A stretch of DNA of 12,130 nucleotides from an uncultured Spirochaetales bacterium (GCA_949292445.1 CASEZU010000076.1:1-12130), one strand, 5' to 3'. Shown: positions 1 through 6,170, numbered from the stretch's first letter. The notes: a model not told the origin generated them from the letters alone. A program made the numbers and translations.

Positions 1-959
1 GCGACGTTTCCGCCGCCGAAGACGGCAACTTTATGCGAATGGAAGAACGGGGTGAGCGCTTCATTCTCATCATAGGCCTTCATCAGGTTGGAACGTGTCA
101 GATACTCGTTGGCGGAGAAAACTGAGACAAGATCCTCTCCGGGGATTCCCATGAACTTGGGAAGTCCTGCTCCTGTTCCCACGAACACGGCATCAAAACC
201 ATCCTCCTCCATGAGCTCCTTTATCGTCCTCGTGCGTCCGACGAGAACGTTCTTCTCAAAGTCGATGCCCATCGCTGATAGCTTGGAAATCTCCTTGTCG
301 ACAAGGCGCTTCGGAAGCCTGAACTCGGGAATGCCGTAGCTCAAGACTCCGCCCATCTTGTGAAGGGCTTCAAAAACAGTGACACTGTGCCCCGCACGGC
401 GCACATCCGCGGCGCAGGCTATGGATGCCGGACCAGAGCCTACTATGGCAACCTTCCTGCCTGTTGACGGAGCGATCTCCGGAACTGATGTATTCTCTGC
501 CTCATGATCGGCAACGAACCTCTCAAGACGGCCGATTCCCACCGCCTGATCAACATCCTTGAGCATCTTTCCCACAGTGCAGAATTTCTGGCACTGGTTC
601 TCCTGCGGACAGACGCGGCCGCAGATGGATGGAAGAAGGCTCGACTCCTGTATCACGGACATGGCGCCGCTGTAATCCTTCTCTGTTATTTTATGGATGA
701 AGGCGGGAATATCGATCCCGACAGGGCATCCGGCAACGCATGGCTTGTTGCGGCACTGCAGGCATCTCGAGGCCTCGACCAGTGCCTCATCCTCAGTGTA
801 TCCGAGGGCTACCTCCGACATGTTGTGGATCCTTTCCTTCGGGTCCTGCACAGGCATATCCATATGCGGGATAGCAGCCCTGTCCTTGGGAGTAAGAGTC
901 TCCGGCAGCGAGCCAAGGATCTCCTTCGCTTCCTTCTCGATCATTTCAGGTGTTTTCAT
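1..959 (-). CDS. NfnL/GltA-type NADPH-binding flavoprotein, large subunit (3' end off window)
   Basis: Partial: 319 complete residues from the N-terminus are visible and the rest lies beyond base 1. Seen: two cysteine clusters, C66/C69/C74/C78 and C113/C117/C123/C127, then a Rossmann FAD-binding stretch around residues 170-180 (VAIVGSGPAS) and a second nucleotide-binding GGGN near 315. This is the architecture of glutamate-synthase small-subunit-like proteins, including NfnL (NfnB) of ferredoxin:NADP+ oxidoreductase. In that family the two N-terminal [4Fe-4S] clusters carry electrons and the NADPH site is in the C-terminal half. The ATG (957-959) shares one base with the stop of the upstream small-subunit gene (TGATG), so the two are translationally coupled. 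Pairing with an NfnS-type protein favours the bifurcating Nfn complex, or the related sulfide dehydrogenase SudAB, over a stand-alone glutamate synthase. The exact partner chemistry is inferred. Confidence 0.88.
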   Translation of the reverse strand, partial: MKTPEMIEKEAKEILGSLPETLTPKDRAAIPHMDMPVQDPKERIHNMSEVALGYTEDEALVEASRCLQCRNKPCVAGCPVGIDIPAFIHKITEKDYSGAMSVIQESSLLPSICGRVCPQENQCQKFCTVGKMLKDVDQAVGIGRLERFVADHEAENTSVPEIAPSTGRKVAIVGSGPASIACAADVRRAGHSVTVFEALHKMGGVLSYGIPEFRLPKRLVDKEISKLSAMGIDFEKNVLVGRTRTIKELMEEDGFDAVFVGTGAGLPKFMGIPGEDLVSVFSANEYLTRSNLMKAYDENEALTPFFHSHKVAVFGGGNV

Positions 960-1807
960 CACTTCAGCCCCAGCTTTCCGCAGATACCGCCGCGGCATCT
1001 GTCATTCTCTTCCTTCTCCTGCGTCTTGTACGTCCTCTGCCTCATCATGAGGTTGTCCCAGTTGACGAGATGTCCGTCGAACTCAGGTCCGTCAACGCAG
1101 ACGAATTTCATCTCTCCCCCGATATCCACACGGCAGCCGCCGCACATTCCCGTACCATCGATCATTATCGAATTGAGCGAGACGGTTATCGGCACATTGT
1201 ATGCCTCTGCTGTCTTTGTGCAGAATTTCATCATTATGGCTGGTCCGATCGCAACAATATGCTGGACTCCGCCTTCCTTGAGCATCCTCTCAAGCGGCAC
1301 TGTCACGACACCCTTCTCACCATAGGAACCATCATCTGTGACAATAGTAAGCTGAGGATCGAGTTCCCTCATCCTGTCTTCCTCGATGATGAGCTCCTTG
1401 TTCCGCGCTCCGATAATGATCCTCACATCATTTCCGGCAGCCTTCATCGCCTGGGCGATCGGATAGAGCGGAGCAACTCCGATACCGCCTCCTACACAGA
1501 CCACGCGGCCGTAGTTCTCTATATGGGTCGGCGTCCCGAGCGGCCCCAGGACATTCTCAATGGCATCGCCTTCCTCAAGTCCTGCAAGAAGGAATGTTGA
1601 TGCACCAACGCGCTGGAATACGATTGTTATTGTACCCTTTTCAGGGTCAGCGTCCGCAATTGTCAGCGGGATACGCTCATTGAAGTCGCCGCCTTTCTGG
1701 ACGATTACGAACTGCCCTGCCTTCCTCTCGCGGGCTATCATAGGAGCTTCGATCTCCATCAGGAAGACTTCCTGGGAGAGCTGCTCTTTCTTGACGATCC
1801 TGTACAT
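959..1807 (-). CDS. NfnS/SudB-type FAD and NAD-binding [2Fe-2S] small subunit
   Basis: 282 residues, normal length for the sulfide/dihydroorotate-dehydrogenase-like FAD/NAD-binding family. Seen: an N-terminal ferredoxin-reductase-like barrel with the FAD-contact motif RIPLTIAD (45-52), an NAD-binding loop GGGIGVAP (106-113), and a late cluster with C222, C225 and C237. D217 sits just before the CxxC. In the known Thermotoga NfnAB structure the [2Fe-2S] cluster of this subunit uses three Cys and one Asp, so D217/C222/C225/C237 fit that unusual set. Further cysteines C271 and C276 lie in the tail. The start is supported by AGAGG about 6 bases before the ATG. Known for the family: with NfnL it couples NADH and reduced ferredoxin oxidation to NADP+ reduction in the cytoplasm (electron bifurcation in reverse). 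A SudB role in sulfide/polysulfide chemistry cannot be excluded. Confidence 0.88.
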   Translation of the reverse strand: MYRIVKKEQLSQEVFLMEIEAPMIARERKAGQFVIVQKGGDFNERIPLTIADADPEKGTITIVFQRVGASTFLLAGLEEGDAIENVLGPLGTPTHIENYGRVVCVGGGIGVAPLYPIAQAMKAAGNDVRIIIGARNKELIIEEDRMRELDPQLTIVTDDGSYGEKGVVTVPLERMLKEGGVQHIVAIGPAIMMKFCTKTAEAYNVPITVSLNSIMIDGTGMCGGCRVDIGGEMKFVCVDGPEFDGHLVNWDNLMMRQRTYKTQEKEENDRCRGGICGKLGLK

Positions 1808-1824
1808 AGCTACCTCTCGTAACG

Positions 1825-1853
1825 AGTATAGCCAAAAGCGGGCAGCAGATGAA
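1825..1853 (-). promoter_or_regulatory. Possible sigma-70 promoter of the nfn pair
   Basis: On the minus strand TATACT (1830-1825) is a good -10. The hexamer 17 bases upstream, TTCATC (1853-1848), is a weak -35. Predicted start near 1818, leaving a short leader with the AGAGG ribosome binding site before 1807. A promoter here is needed if the hairpin at 1893-1915 ends upstream transcription. The call rests mostly on the -10 and position. Confidence 0.35.
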
Positions 1854-1892
1854 AGACCGGAGAACCGGCCTCAGATGAAACACAGGGACAGA

Positions 1893-1915
1893 GAAAAGGG
1901 GCCTCACCAGCCCCT
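1893..1915 (-). terminator. Rho-independent terminator after the hsp20 pair
   Basis: Read on the minus strand: GC-rich six-base stem AGGGGC/GCCCCT (1915-1910 with 1902-1897), seven-base loop, then TTTTCTC. It begins 18 bases past the stop of the second Hsp20 gene and insulates that operon from the nfn pair. Confidence 0.7.
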
Positions 1916-1932
1916 CTCCTGCATCAAAATGA

Positions 1933-2364
1933 TTATTTTCCGATCTTCACTTCAATTCTGCCGGGCTCAACCTTGCGGATTCTCGGGATTCTCACCGTAA
2001 GGACGCCATTCTGGCTCTCAGCCTCGATCCTTCCTGTATCCGCATCATCGGGAAGGCGGAATGATCTTGAGAACTCAGGAAGCCTTATCTCGGAGACTAT
2101 CATGCTCTTCTCCTCGCGCTCCCTTGCCTTTCTCTCCCTCCATGTCTCCTCAGTTGAGATCGTCAGGACGCCGTCCTTCGTTGTCACCTCGACATCCTTC
2201 TCGCTGTACCCGGCTATTTCAGCCTCGATTGAATAACCGTTCTCATCCTCCCATACATCCACGGGAGGGATCTTCCTTGCTGAGGTATCTCCGAAGAAAT
2301 CGCTGAAGAATGTATCGAATCCGCCTATCCTTGGTGCTCTTGTCCTTGTTACCACATATCTCAT
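1933..2364 (-). CDS. hsp20: Hsp20/alpha-crystallin small heat-shock protein, second of pair
   Basis: 143 residues with the chosen start. An upstream in-frame ATG at 2400 exists, but the ATG at 2364 has a strong TAAAGGAG ribosome binding site 8-9 bases before it, and the 12 extra residues resemble no family N-terminus. Seen: a short N-terminal arm with phenylalanine-rich FDTFFSDFF (16-24), an alpha-crystallin domain from about residue 34 (PPVDVWEDENGYSIEAEIAG) to the closing NGVLTVRIP (119-127), and a C-terminal I-x-V element (IEV, 137-139). A charged insertion rich in Arg/Glu (75-87) lies in the dimer-loop region. Known role: ATP-independent holdase that oligomerises and keeps unfolding proteins soluble. 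It follows another Hsp20 gene after 68 bases and shares its promoter. The pair differ enough to suggest an old duplication and possible hetero-oligomers, which is inference. Confidence 0.93.
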   Translation of the reverse strand: MRYVVTRTRAPRIGGFDTFFSDFFGDTSARKIPPVDVWEDENGYSIEAEIAGYSEKDVEVTTKDGVLTISTEETWRERKAREREEKSMIVSEIRLPEFSRSFRLPDDADTGRIEAESQNGVLTVRIPRIRKVEPGRIEVKIGK

Positions 2365-2390
2365 AGTCTTCTCTCCTTTAATGTACGCGG

Positions 2391-2423
2391 AAAAGGGCAA
2401 AGTCCGGCTGGGCCCTGCCCTTT
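2391..2423 (-). terminator. Intercistronic hairpin between the two hsp20 genes (leaky terminator or mRNA processing site)
   Basis: Perfect eight-base inverted repeat AAAGGGCA/TGCCCTTT (2423-2416 with 2399-2392) with a 16-base GC-rich loop. On the minus strand the 3' arm runs into TTTTCC. The T run is short and the loop long, so I read it as an attenuator or stabilising hairpin that would make the first Hsp20 more abundant than the second. Confidence 0.5.
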
Positions 2424-2432
2424 CCAGAGGAT

Positions 2433-2873
2433 TTACTTATTGATCTTTACCTCAATCTTCCTCGGCTGCTCCTCCGGCATCTTCGGAAGTGTCACTGTAA
2501 GGATTCCATTCTCGAATCCTGCAGAAATCTTCGACTCATCAAGTCCGTCAGGAAGACTGAAGGACCTCTCGAACGACTCATGGCGTCTCTCCTTTATGAG
2601 ATACTTCTTTCCCTTGCCGTCCTTCTCTGTTTCATCCACGCTTCCGCTGATATGAAGCACATGCTTGTCAACAGTGATCTTCACATCGTTCTCGCTGAAT
2701 CCCGGCATCTCCGCCTTGATGATGAACTCCTCAGGTGTTTCCTCTACATCAACTGCAGGAACTCTCGAAGAGTAGTTGTCCCACGCTCCAAGCATCGAAT
2801 CGAAGAAATCATCGAAAAGGGAAAGATCCCTTCTTCCAGTCCTGTCATTGTATCTAGTTACATCGTTTGCCAT
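2433..2873 (-). CDS. hsp20: Hsp20/alpha-crystallin small heat-shock protein, first of pair
   Basis: 146 residues, typical bacterial class A Hsp20 size. Seen: N-terminal arm with LSLFDDFFDSML (17-28), alpha-crystallin domain beginning near PAVDVEETPEEF (39-50) with the conserved AEMPGF (54-59), FERSFSLP (101-108) and ENGILTVTLPK (121-131), then a C-terminal KIEV (139-142) anchor used in oligomer assembly. AGGAGG lies 8 bases before the ATG, so the start is firm. It is the first gene of a two-gene operon preceded by a sigma-54-like promoter at 2930-2945. No CIRCE element is visible, and I see no clear thermosensor structure in the short leader. Function as a cytoplasmic holdase is family knowledge; conditions of induction are not readable from the sequence. 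Confidence 0.95.
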   Translation of the reverse strand: MANDVTRYNDRTGRRDLSLFDDFFDSMLGAWDNYSSRVPAVDVEETPEEFIIKAEMPGFSENDVKITVDKHVLHISGSVDETEKDGKGKKYLIKERRHESFERSFSLPDGLDESKISAGFENGILTVTLPKMPEEQPRKIEVKINK

Positions 2874-2929
2874 ATCAAAGCCTCCTGTAAACGTCTATTT
2901 CAATGTCCCTTGCGGAACACAAACAATTA

Positions 2930-2945
2930 TGCAGAAGGCGTGCCA
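2930..2945 (-). promoter_or_regulatory. Sigma-54 (-24/-12) promoter of the hsp20 operon
   Basis: Minus strand TGGCACGCCTTCTGCA matches the RpoN consensus TGGCACG-N4-TTGCA with one mismatch (C for T before TGC). The invariant GG and GC are exactly ten bases apart. Expected start near 2920 gives a leader of about 47 bases before the ATG at 2873, with AGGAGG properly placed. The DNA just upstream (2946-2990) is very AT-rich, as for a bending or IHF-type region. No competing sigma-70 pair of similar quality was seen on this strand. Confidence 0.7.
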
Positions 2946-3010
2946 ACTTTTATAATTATTTACAATACAAATAAATAATAAATTCATCGGAAATTTTCAC
3001 AAAACTCTGA

Positions 3011-3053
3011 ATGTCCCATTGTGTCCGGAGATGTGCCGAGGACACCAGGACAT
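3011..3053. promoter_or_regulatory. Nested inverted repeats, candidate enhancer (activator) site
   Basis: Two nearly concentric dyads: outer ATGTCC (3011-3016) with GGACAT (3048-3053), inner GTGTCC (3021-3026) with GGACAC (3040-3045). Their centre lies about 89 bases upstream of the -24 GG of the sigma-54 promoter, a usual distance for a bacterial enhancer-binding protein site. No T run follows in either direction, so it is not a simple terminator. The assignment to hsp20 control is inference. Confidence 0.5.
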
Positions 3054-3092
3054 GGGTCAAAATGACCCGCCGGGCCAGGAATCTGGAATAAA
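3054..3092 (+). promoter_or_regulatory. Possible promoter and operator of the YbaK-family gene
   Basis: A perfect dyad GGGTCA-AAA-TGACCC occupies 3054-3068. It overlaps a possible -35 (ATGACC, 3062-3067). Further on, TGG-AATAAA (3084-3092) resembles an extended -10, placing a start about 20 bases before the ATG at 3119. The dyad is certain; the promoter reading is modest. Confidence 0.35.
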
Positions 3093-3118
3093 ACGGGCCA
3101 TGGCGGTAGAATCCGGCC

Positions 3119-3595
3119 ATGTCACTGGAAAAAGTCAGAGAACATCTGGGTAAATACGGGAAAGCTGAGGATGTGATCCTCTTCGATCAGTCAAGCGCTA
3201 CGGTGAAGGAAGCTGCTGCCGATCTCGGCACGGAGGAAGGAAGGATAGCGAAGACCATGTCCTTTCTCCTCTCATCCGGTCCTGTAGTCATAGTTGCCGC
3301 CGGAGATGAGAAGATAGACAACAGGAAATTCAAGGACACATTCCACGAGAAGGCCAGGATGATAGGCCCCGGAGAAGTAGAGGAGCTCACCGGCCACCCA
3401 GTCGGCGGAGTGTGTCCTTTCGCGGTAAAGGATGATGTGAAAGTCTACCTCGACGAATCTCTCAGGCGTTTCGATTTTGTCTACCCTGCCGCGGGCACTC
3501 CAAACAGCGCCATCAGACTGACAATTCCTGAACTGGAAGAGACATCGGAAGCAGATGGCTGGGTTGATGTGACTAAACTTCCGCAGGCAGAGTGA
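3119..3595 (+). CDS. YbaK/EbsC-family aminoacyl-tRNA deacylase
   Basis: 158 residues, full length for the free-standing YbaK/EbsC/ProX-like family that hydrolyses mischarged aminoacyl-tRNA in trans. Seen: SSATVKEAAADLG (25-37), the segment GRIAKTMSF (41-49) with K45 at the position of the family's essential lysine, DNRKFK (67-72), GHPVGGVCPF (92-101) with the GGV(S/C)P loop, and VYPAAGTPNSAIRLT (121-135), which forms the rest of the pocket. The start codon has no convincing Shine-Dalgarno sequence. An upstream ATG at 3100 is in another frame, and the next in-frame ATG is well inside the fold. It is divergent from the hsp20 operon and its last 23 bases overlap the 3' end of the minus-strand YkgJ-like gene. 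Which tRNA it edits (Pro, Cys or other) cannot be told from motifs alone. Confidence 0.9.
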   Translation: MSLEKVREHLGKYGKAEDVILFDQSSATVKEAAADLGTEEGRIAKTMSFLLSSGPVVIVAAGDEKIDNRKFKDTFHEKARMIGPGEVEELTGHPVGGVCPFAVKDDVKVYLDESLRRFDFVYPAAGTPNSAIRLTIPELEETSEADGWVDVTKLPQAE

Positions 3596-4217
3596 AGTAA
3601 GCTCCGGCAAGCTCATCGCTCTCCGGAAAGAGAAGATTGAGTGCGCAGCCTATCCTGTCAATAGCTCTGGATACAGCCGCAGGAAGGAGCTCGGTAGAGG
3701 CTGAATTGCCCTGCAGCACTTCCAGCATCTCACCATAGTCATCCATTGTGCGCACATCGCCGCCGAGAAGATTATCATCCGGCACAGAACCGGGAACAGC
3801 ATTGAAATGGCAGCGGCAGAATCTTCTGTTCCCTTCTTTGTCGGCAGTTGCGCACGAATAGAAGAGACGGCACACAAGCGGGCGGGAAGAGTATATCATA
3901 CAGTGATGGGGGTTCCAGGCATCATAGAACGGACAAACCAGCTTGGGAAGGCTGTCCTCTTTGAGCCTCTCCTGAAGAAGGTCCTTCTTTGCGCCGAAGA
4001 GCACCTCCAGAGCTATGAGAAGGGCCTCGGAAGGTGTCACATCCGGAATGAAATGGGCACAGCATTCACCGCATCCTGACTGGCATTCAAGCCCATACCG
4101 CTCCATGAATCCATCGAAGTCCGGCTGCACAGCATTGTAGAATCCGTAAATAGCCCTGAGCTCAGATGCAATCGCGGAATCTCCAAGCATCTCAATAGTA
4201 TTCTCAATGTACTTCAC
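3573..4217 (-). CDS. YkgJ-family cysteine-cluster protein
   Basis: 214 residues. Seen: an N-terminal cysteine group C45, C49, C52, C53 (CxxxCxxCC), then C95, C106, C116, C122, C134 and C136, with SRPLVCRLF (111-119) typical of the YkgJ/UPF0153 family, thought to bind an Fe-S cluster or zinc. The C-terminal third has no recognisable motif. The open frame starts at GTG (4217-4215). There is no Shine-Dalgarno sequence, and the predicted transcription start is at or next to this GTG, so either translation is leaderless or it starts at the ATG at 4190 (residue 10), which also lacks a good site. It overlaps the YbaK-family gene tail-to-tail by 23 bases, with no room for a terminator between them. 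Cellular role unknown; the family label is by cysteine pattern. Confidence 0.82.
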   Translation of the reverse strand: MKYIENTIEMLGDSAIASELRAIYGFYNAVQPDFDGFMERYGLECQSGCGECCAHFIPDVTPSEALLIALEVLFGAKKDLLQERLKEDSLPKLVCPFYDAWNPHHCMIYSSRPLVCRLFYSCATADKEGNRRFCRCHFNAVPGSVPDDNLLGGDVRTMDDYGEMLEVLQGNSASTELLPAAVSRAIDRIGCALNLLFPESDELAGAYFTLPAEV

Positions 4218-4224
4218 ACCGGGC

Positions 4225-4253
4225 TATATAACGATAATCGTTCACTTATGCAA
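4225..4253 (-). promoter_or_regulatory. Sigma-70 promoter of the YkgJ-family gene with an embedded dyad
   Basis: Minus strand TTGCAT (4253-4248), 17-base spacer, TATATA (4230-4225). Seven bases after the -10 is the GTG start, so the message would have little or no leader. The spacer contains a perfect dyad AACGAT-A-ATCGTT (4230-4242), and a second dyad CACTT-N4-AAGTG (4243-4256) covers the -35. Both are possible repressor or MerR-type activator sites. Confidence 0.6.
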
Positions 4254-4323
4254 GTGAGTGTATGCGAAATGAAATGACACAATTCCCATTCTCTGCCAGG
4301 ATTATGGCCAGAATCTATTCAAT

Positions 4324-4342
4324 CTGAATATTCAATATTCAG
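4324..4342. repeat. Perfect 19-base palindrome
   Basis: CTGAATATTCAATATTCAG reads as nine-base arms around one central base. It lies between the lipoprotein terminator and the YkgJ-family promoter. Operator-like size and symmetry; no regulator can be named. Confidence 0.6.
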
Positions 4343-4348
4343 CTGAAA

Positions 4349-4385
4349 ATGGGTCATGCCTCCAGCTGACGGGAGTATGACCCAT
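4349..4385 (-). terminator. Terminator of the beta-helix lipoprotein gene
   Basis: Minus strand: nine-base stem ATGGGTCAT/ATGACCCAT (4385-4377 with 4357-4349). An inner CTCC/GGAG stem extends it. The 3' arm is followed by TTTC, giving a four-T run with the arm's last T. It begins 21 bases after the TAG stop at 4407. The T tract is modest. Confidence 0.55.
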
Positions 4386-4406
4386 AATTATGAGAAAGGT
4401 AAAATT

Positions 4407-5702
4407 CTATTCTGCGAGAATAATGAATCTGTCAGCAGTATATCCTGTTTCCTGAACATCATTCAGGTTACGACCATTATAAGTATTGCCGGTGAATACA
4501 ACATTGATATTATCCTGCTTCTCAGAGCTTGTTCCGATATCTCCGAACTGAACAATGACAGGCTTATAATCCTCATCTTCATCCGGTGCAATATTATTGA
4601 AATCATTTCCGCTTATGTTGAAATCCGAATTAGAGAATCCAGAACGGCCGATCGCCTTTCCTGAAATATCATCAAAGAAACAGCCGCTGATTACATATTC
4701 TCCATTTACATTCTCATCCGTATTTCCCCTTAGCTCTACAGCATCATGCCCAGAAGATATGAAAGAACAGTTGCGTATTTCACAATCAACAATTGTCTCA
4801 AGCCTTATGTGCTGGAAATAATCCGAGAAAGTACAGTTAATGAAATCGATATTGTTGAATACAGTTCCATTCTTATGCATATAGAATCCATAGCAGGAAG
4901 CATTATTGGTATCTCTCATGGCTGTATTTCCGATAAAATGACAATTCTCAACTGTCACATTGCTGACAGGAGAGTCTGAATGCTGCAGCTCAAACCAGAT
5001 ATTGGATTCTTTTATTGTGAGATTTCTGAAATAAAGGCCATCGATATCATAGTACAGGAAGTAGGCTCCAGGAGCTCTTTCCGATATCGGATCTGTTTCC
5101 ACTGTATTGCTATCCAGAATGATGCCACCGTTCAGAATCGCTCCATCACATCCGATTATTTCCAGATTGCGGATTTCTCTTGTGTAATATGGATAGTAGG
5201 TGTCTTTTAATTCTGACAGATATATCTCCATAGGAACATTTCCACCTGGATACTTGTTCTGGTCTATGTCACCAGCCACACGGACCGAAGACTGCCATCG
5301 GGAATTTCTGATGCTCAGCTGATCGTACTGCCCATCAAGAAGAATAACAGTACTGTCAGATCCAATGCGATCAAGGACAGCCTGAGCAAGATCAGGCCCA
5401 ACTGCAATTACAGCTCTTGCCCCATCAGAATCAGCATTGTTGTCAATTTCCGCCAGCTGCGCCTCATTTGCAACCGCCACAACACCTGTGCGATATGCAA
5501 TTTCTATCACATCGCCACACTCACATTCATATTCCTTGTATAACGTCGATCCATTAAGAGAATAGCCGGAAGGATCAACACTATACTCATGCGTATGAGC
5601 AGTACCACCTCCGCCAGGAAATACGACAGGCGGAATTGCATAGTTGCGGCAGGAGGCCATCAACAACAGTACAAGAAATGAAAATGCCAAAATCTTTTTC
5701 AT
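4407..5702 (-). CDS. Exported beta-helix lipoprotein, putative surface protein
   Basis: 431 residues, not recognised as a named family. Seen: a lipoprotein signal MKKILAFSFLVLLLMAS with C18 as the lipidation site, a Gly-rich linker (30-33), then H36/H38 and C60/C62 (HTH...CEC), spaced like a small metal-binding fold. Next comes a globular stretch to about 150. From about 175 to 405 there are repeating turns of the form 'IxNLxIxGCxG', 'VSNVTVENCHFIGN', 'FNNIDFINCTFSD', 'VDCEIRNCSFISS', 'YVISGCFFDD' and 'FNISGNDFNN', with Asn/Cys ladders. This is a right-handed parallel beta-helix as in pectate-lyase-like and adhesin proteins. No catalytic set is evident. GAGGTGAT lies just before the ATG. The gene stands alone, with its own terminator and a promoter containing nine consecutive G. 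Location in the outer membrane or periplasm is inferred. Base composition is AT-richer than flanking genes, suggesting accessory origin. Confidence 0.8.
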   Translation of the reverse strand: MKKILAFSFLVLLLMASCRNYAIPPVVFPGGGGTAHTHEYSVDPSGYSLNGSTLYKEYECECGDVIEIAYRTGVVAVANEAQLAEIDNNADSDGARAVIAVGPDLAQAVLDRIGSDSTVILLDGQYDQLSIRNSRWQSSVRVAGDIDQNKYPGGNVPMEIYLSELKDTYYPYYTREIRNLEIIGCDGAILNGGIILDSNTVETDPISERAPGAYFLYYDIDGLYFRNLTIKESNIWFELQHSDSPVSNVTVENCHFIGNTAMRDTNNASCYGFYMHKNGTVFNNIDFINCTFSDYFQHIRLETIVDCEIRNCSFISSGHDAVELRGNTDENVNGEYVISGCFFDDISGKAIGRSGFSNSDFNISGNDFNNIAPDEDEDYKPVIVQFGDIGTSSEKQDNINVVFTGNTYNGRNLNDVQETGYTADRFIILAE

Positions 5703-5728
5703 GGATCACCTCAGTATCTTTCACTTCA

Positions 5729-5756
5729 AGACTACCCCCCCCCTGTATACTGTCAA
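5729..5756 (-). promoter_or_regulatory. Promoter with a nine-G spacer tract (candidate phase-variable promoter)
   Basis: Minus strand: perfect -35 TTGACA (5756-5751), a 16-base spacer made of GTATACA plus nine G (5743-5735), then TAGTCT (5734-5729). That -10 matches consensus at the three most conserved positions, T1, A2 and T6. Predicted start near 5722 leaves about 20 bases of leader containing GAGGTGAT. One extra G would make the spacer 17, one fewer 15. An alternative reading uses TTGAGA and TATACA with a 19-base spacer, which would put the G run at the transcript start. Confidence 0.6.
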
Positions 5757-6128
5757 GAAAATTTCATCTCTCAAATCTAACTTTAACAAAGGTCTCGCTA
5801 AAACACGCAAGACTATTCTGCTGATGAAAATTAGCAACTAGTATTACGCCAAAGATTGCAGAGGCAACGCATACAGCTTTCATTTATCAGTCACAAGGTG
5901 CAACAACTATAGAGAGTAATTGTACCGATTCATATTGAGTCATATGCCAAATTCTACTGGTGGATATTTACTCTTTGCTGAAAACGGTTTCATGTACTTC
6001 GATCGAGGAACTCTCAGCCATAATCATACTCAGAAACTTAATTCTTGGAACTACCAGTGAGATAAAACTGCCGGCCGGATATGACCAAGAAGAGCACTTA
6101 TAGAAATATTGCATACAAAAAAGTTTGC

Positions 6129-6158
6129 AACAATTTTGTTTGTAATAATTTTGTTTGT
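6129..6158. repeat. 15-base tandem duplication
   Basis: AACAATTTTGTTTGT (6129-6143) is followed directly by AATAATTTTGTTTGT (6144-6158), one mismatch apart, and then by a partial third start AATAA. Too short and AT-rich to assign a role. Confidence 0.75.
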
Positions 6159-6170
6159 AATAAATCGCAC

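Noticed and set aside
504..2000. Several plus-strand open frames (504-1325, 697-1050, 950-1600, 1560-2000)
   Set aside because: They run antisense to the nfn genes, lack family motifs and ribosome binding sites, and have low-complexity Ser/Pro/His/Arg-rich products typical of shadow frames.
5735..5743. Nine-C run as a sequencing or assembly artefact
   Set aside because: It lies in a coherent promoter with correct spacing to -35, -10 and ribosome binding site. An error of one base remains possible and would not remove the tract.
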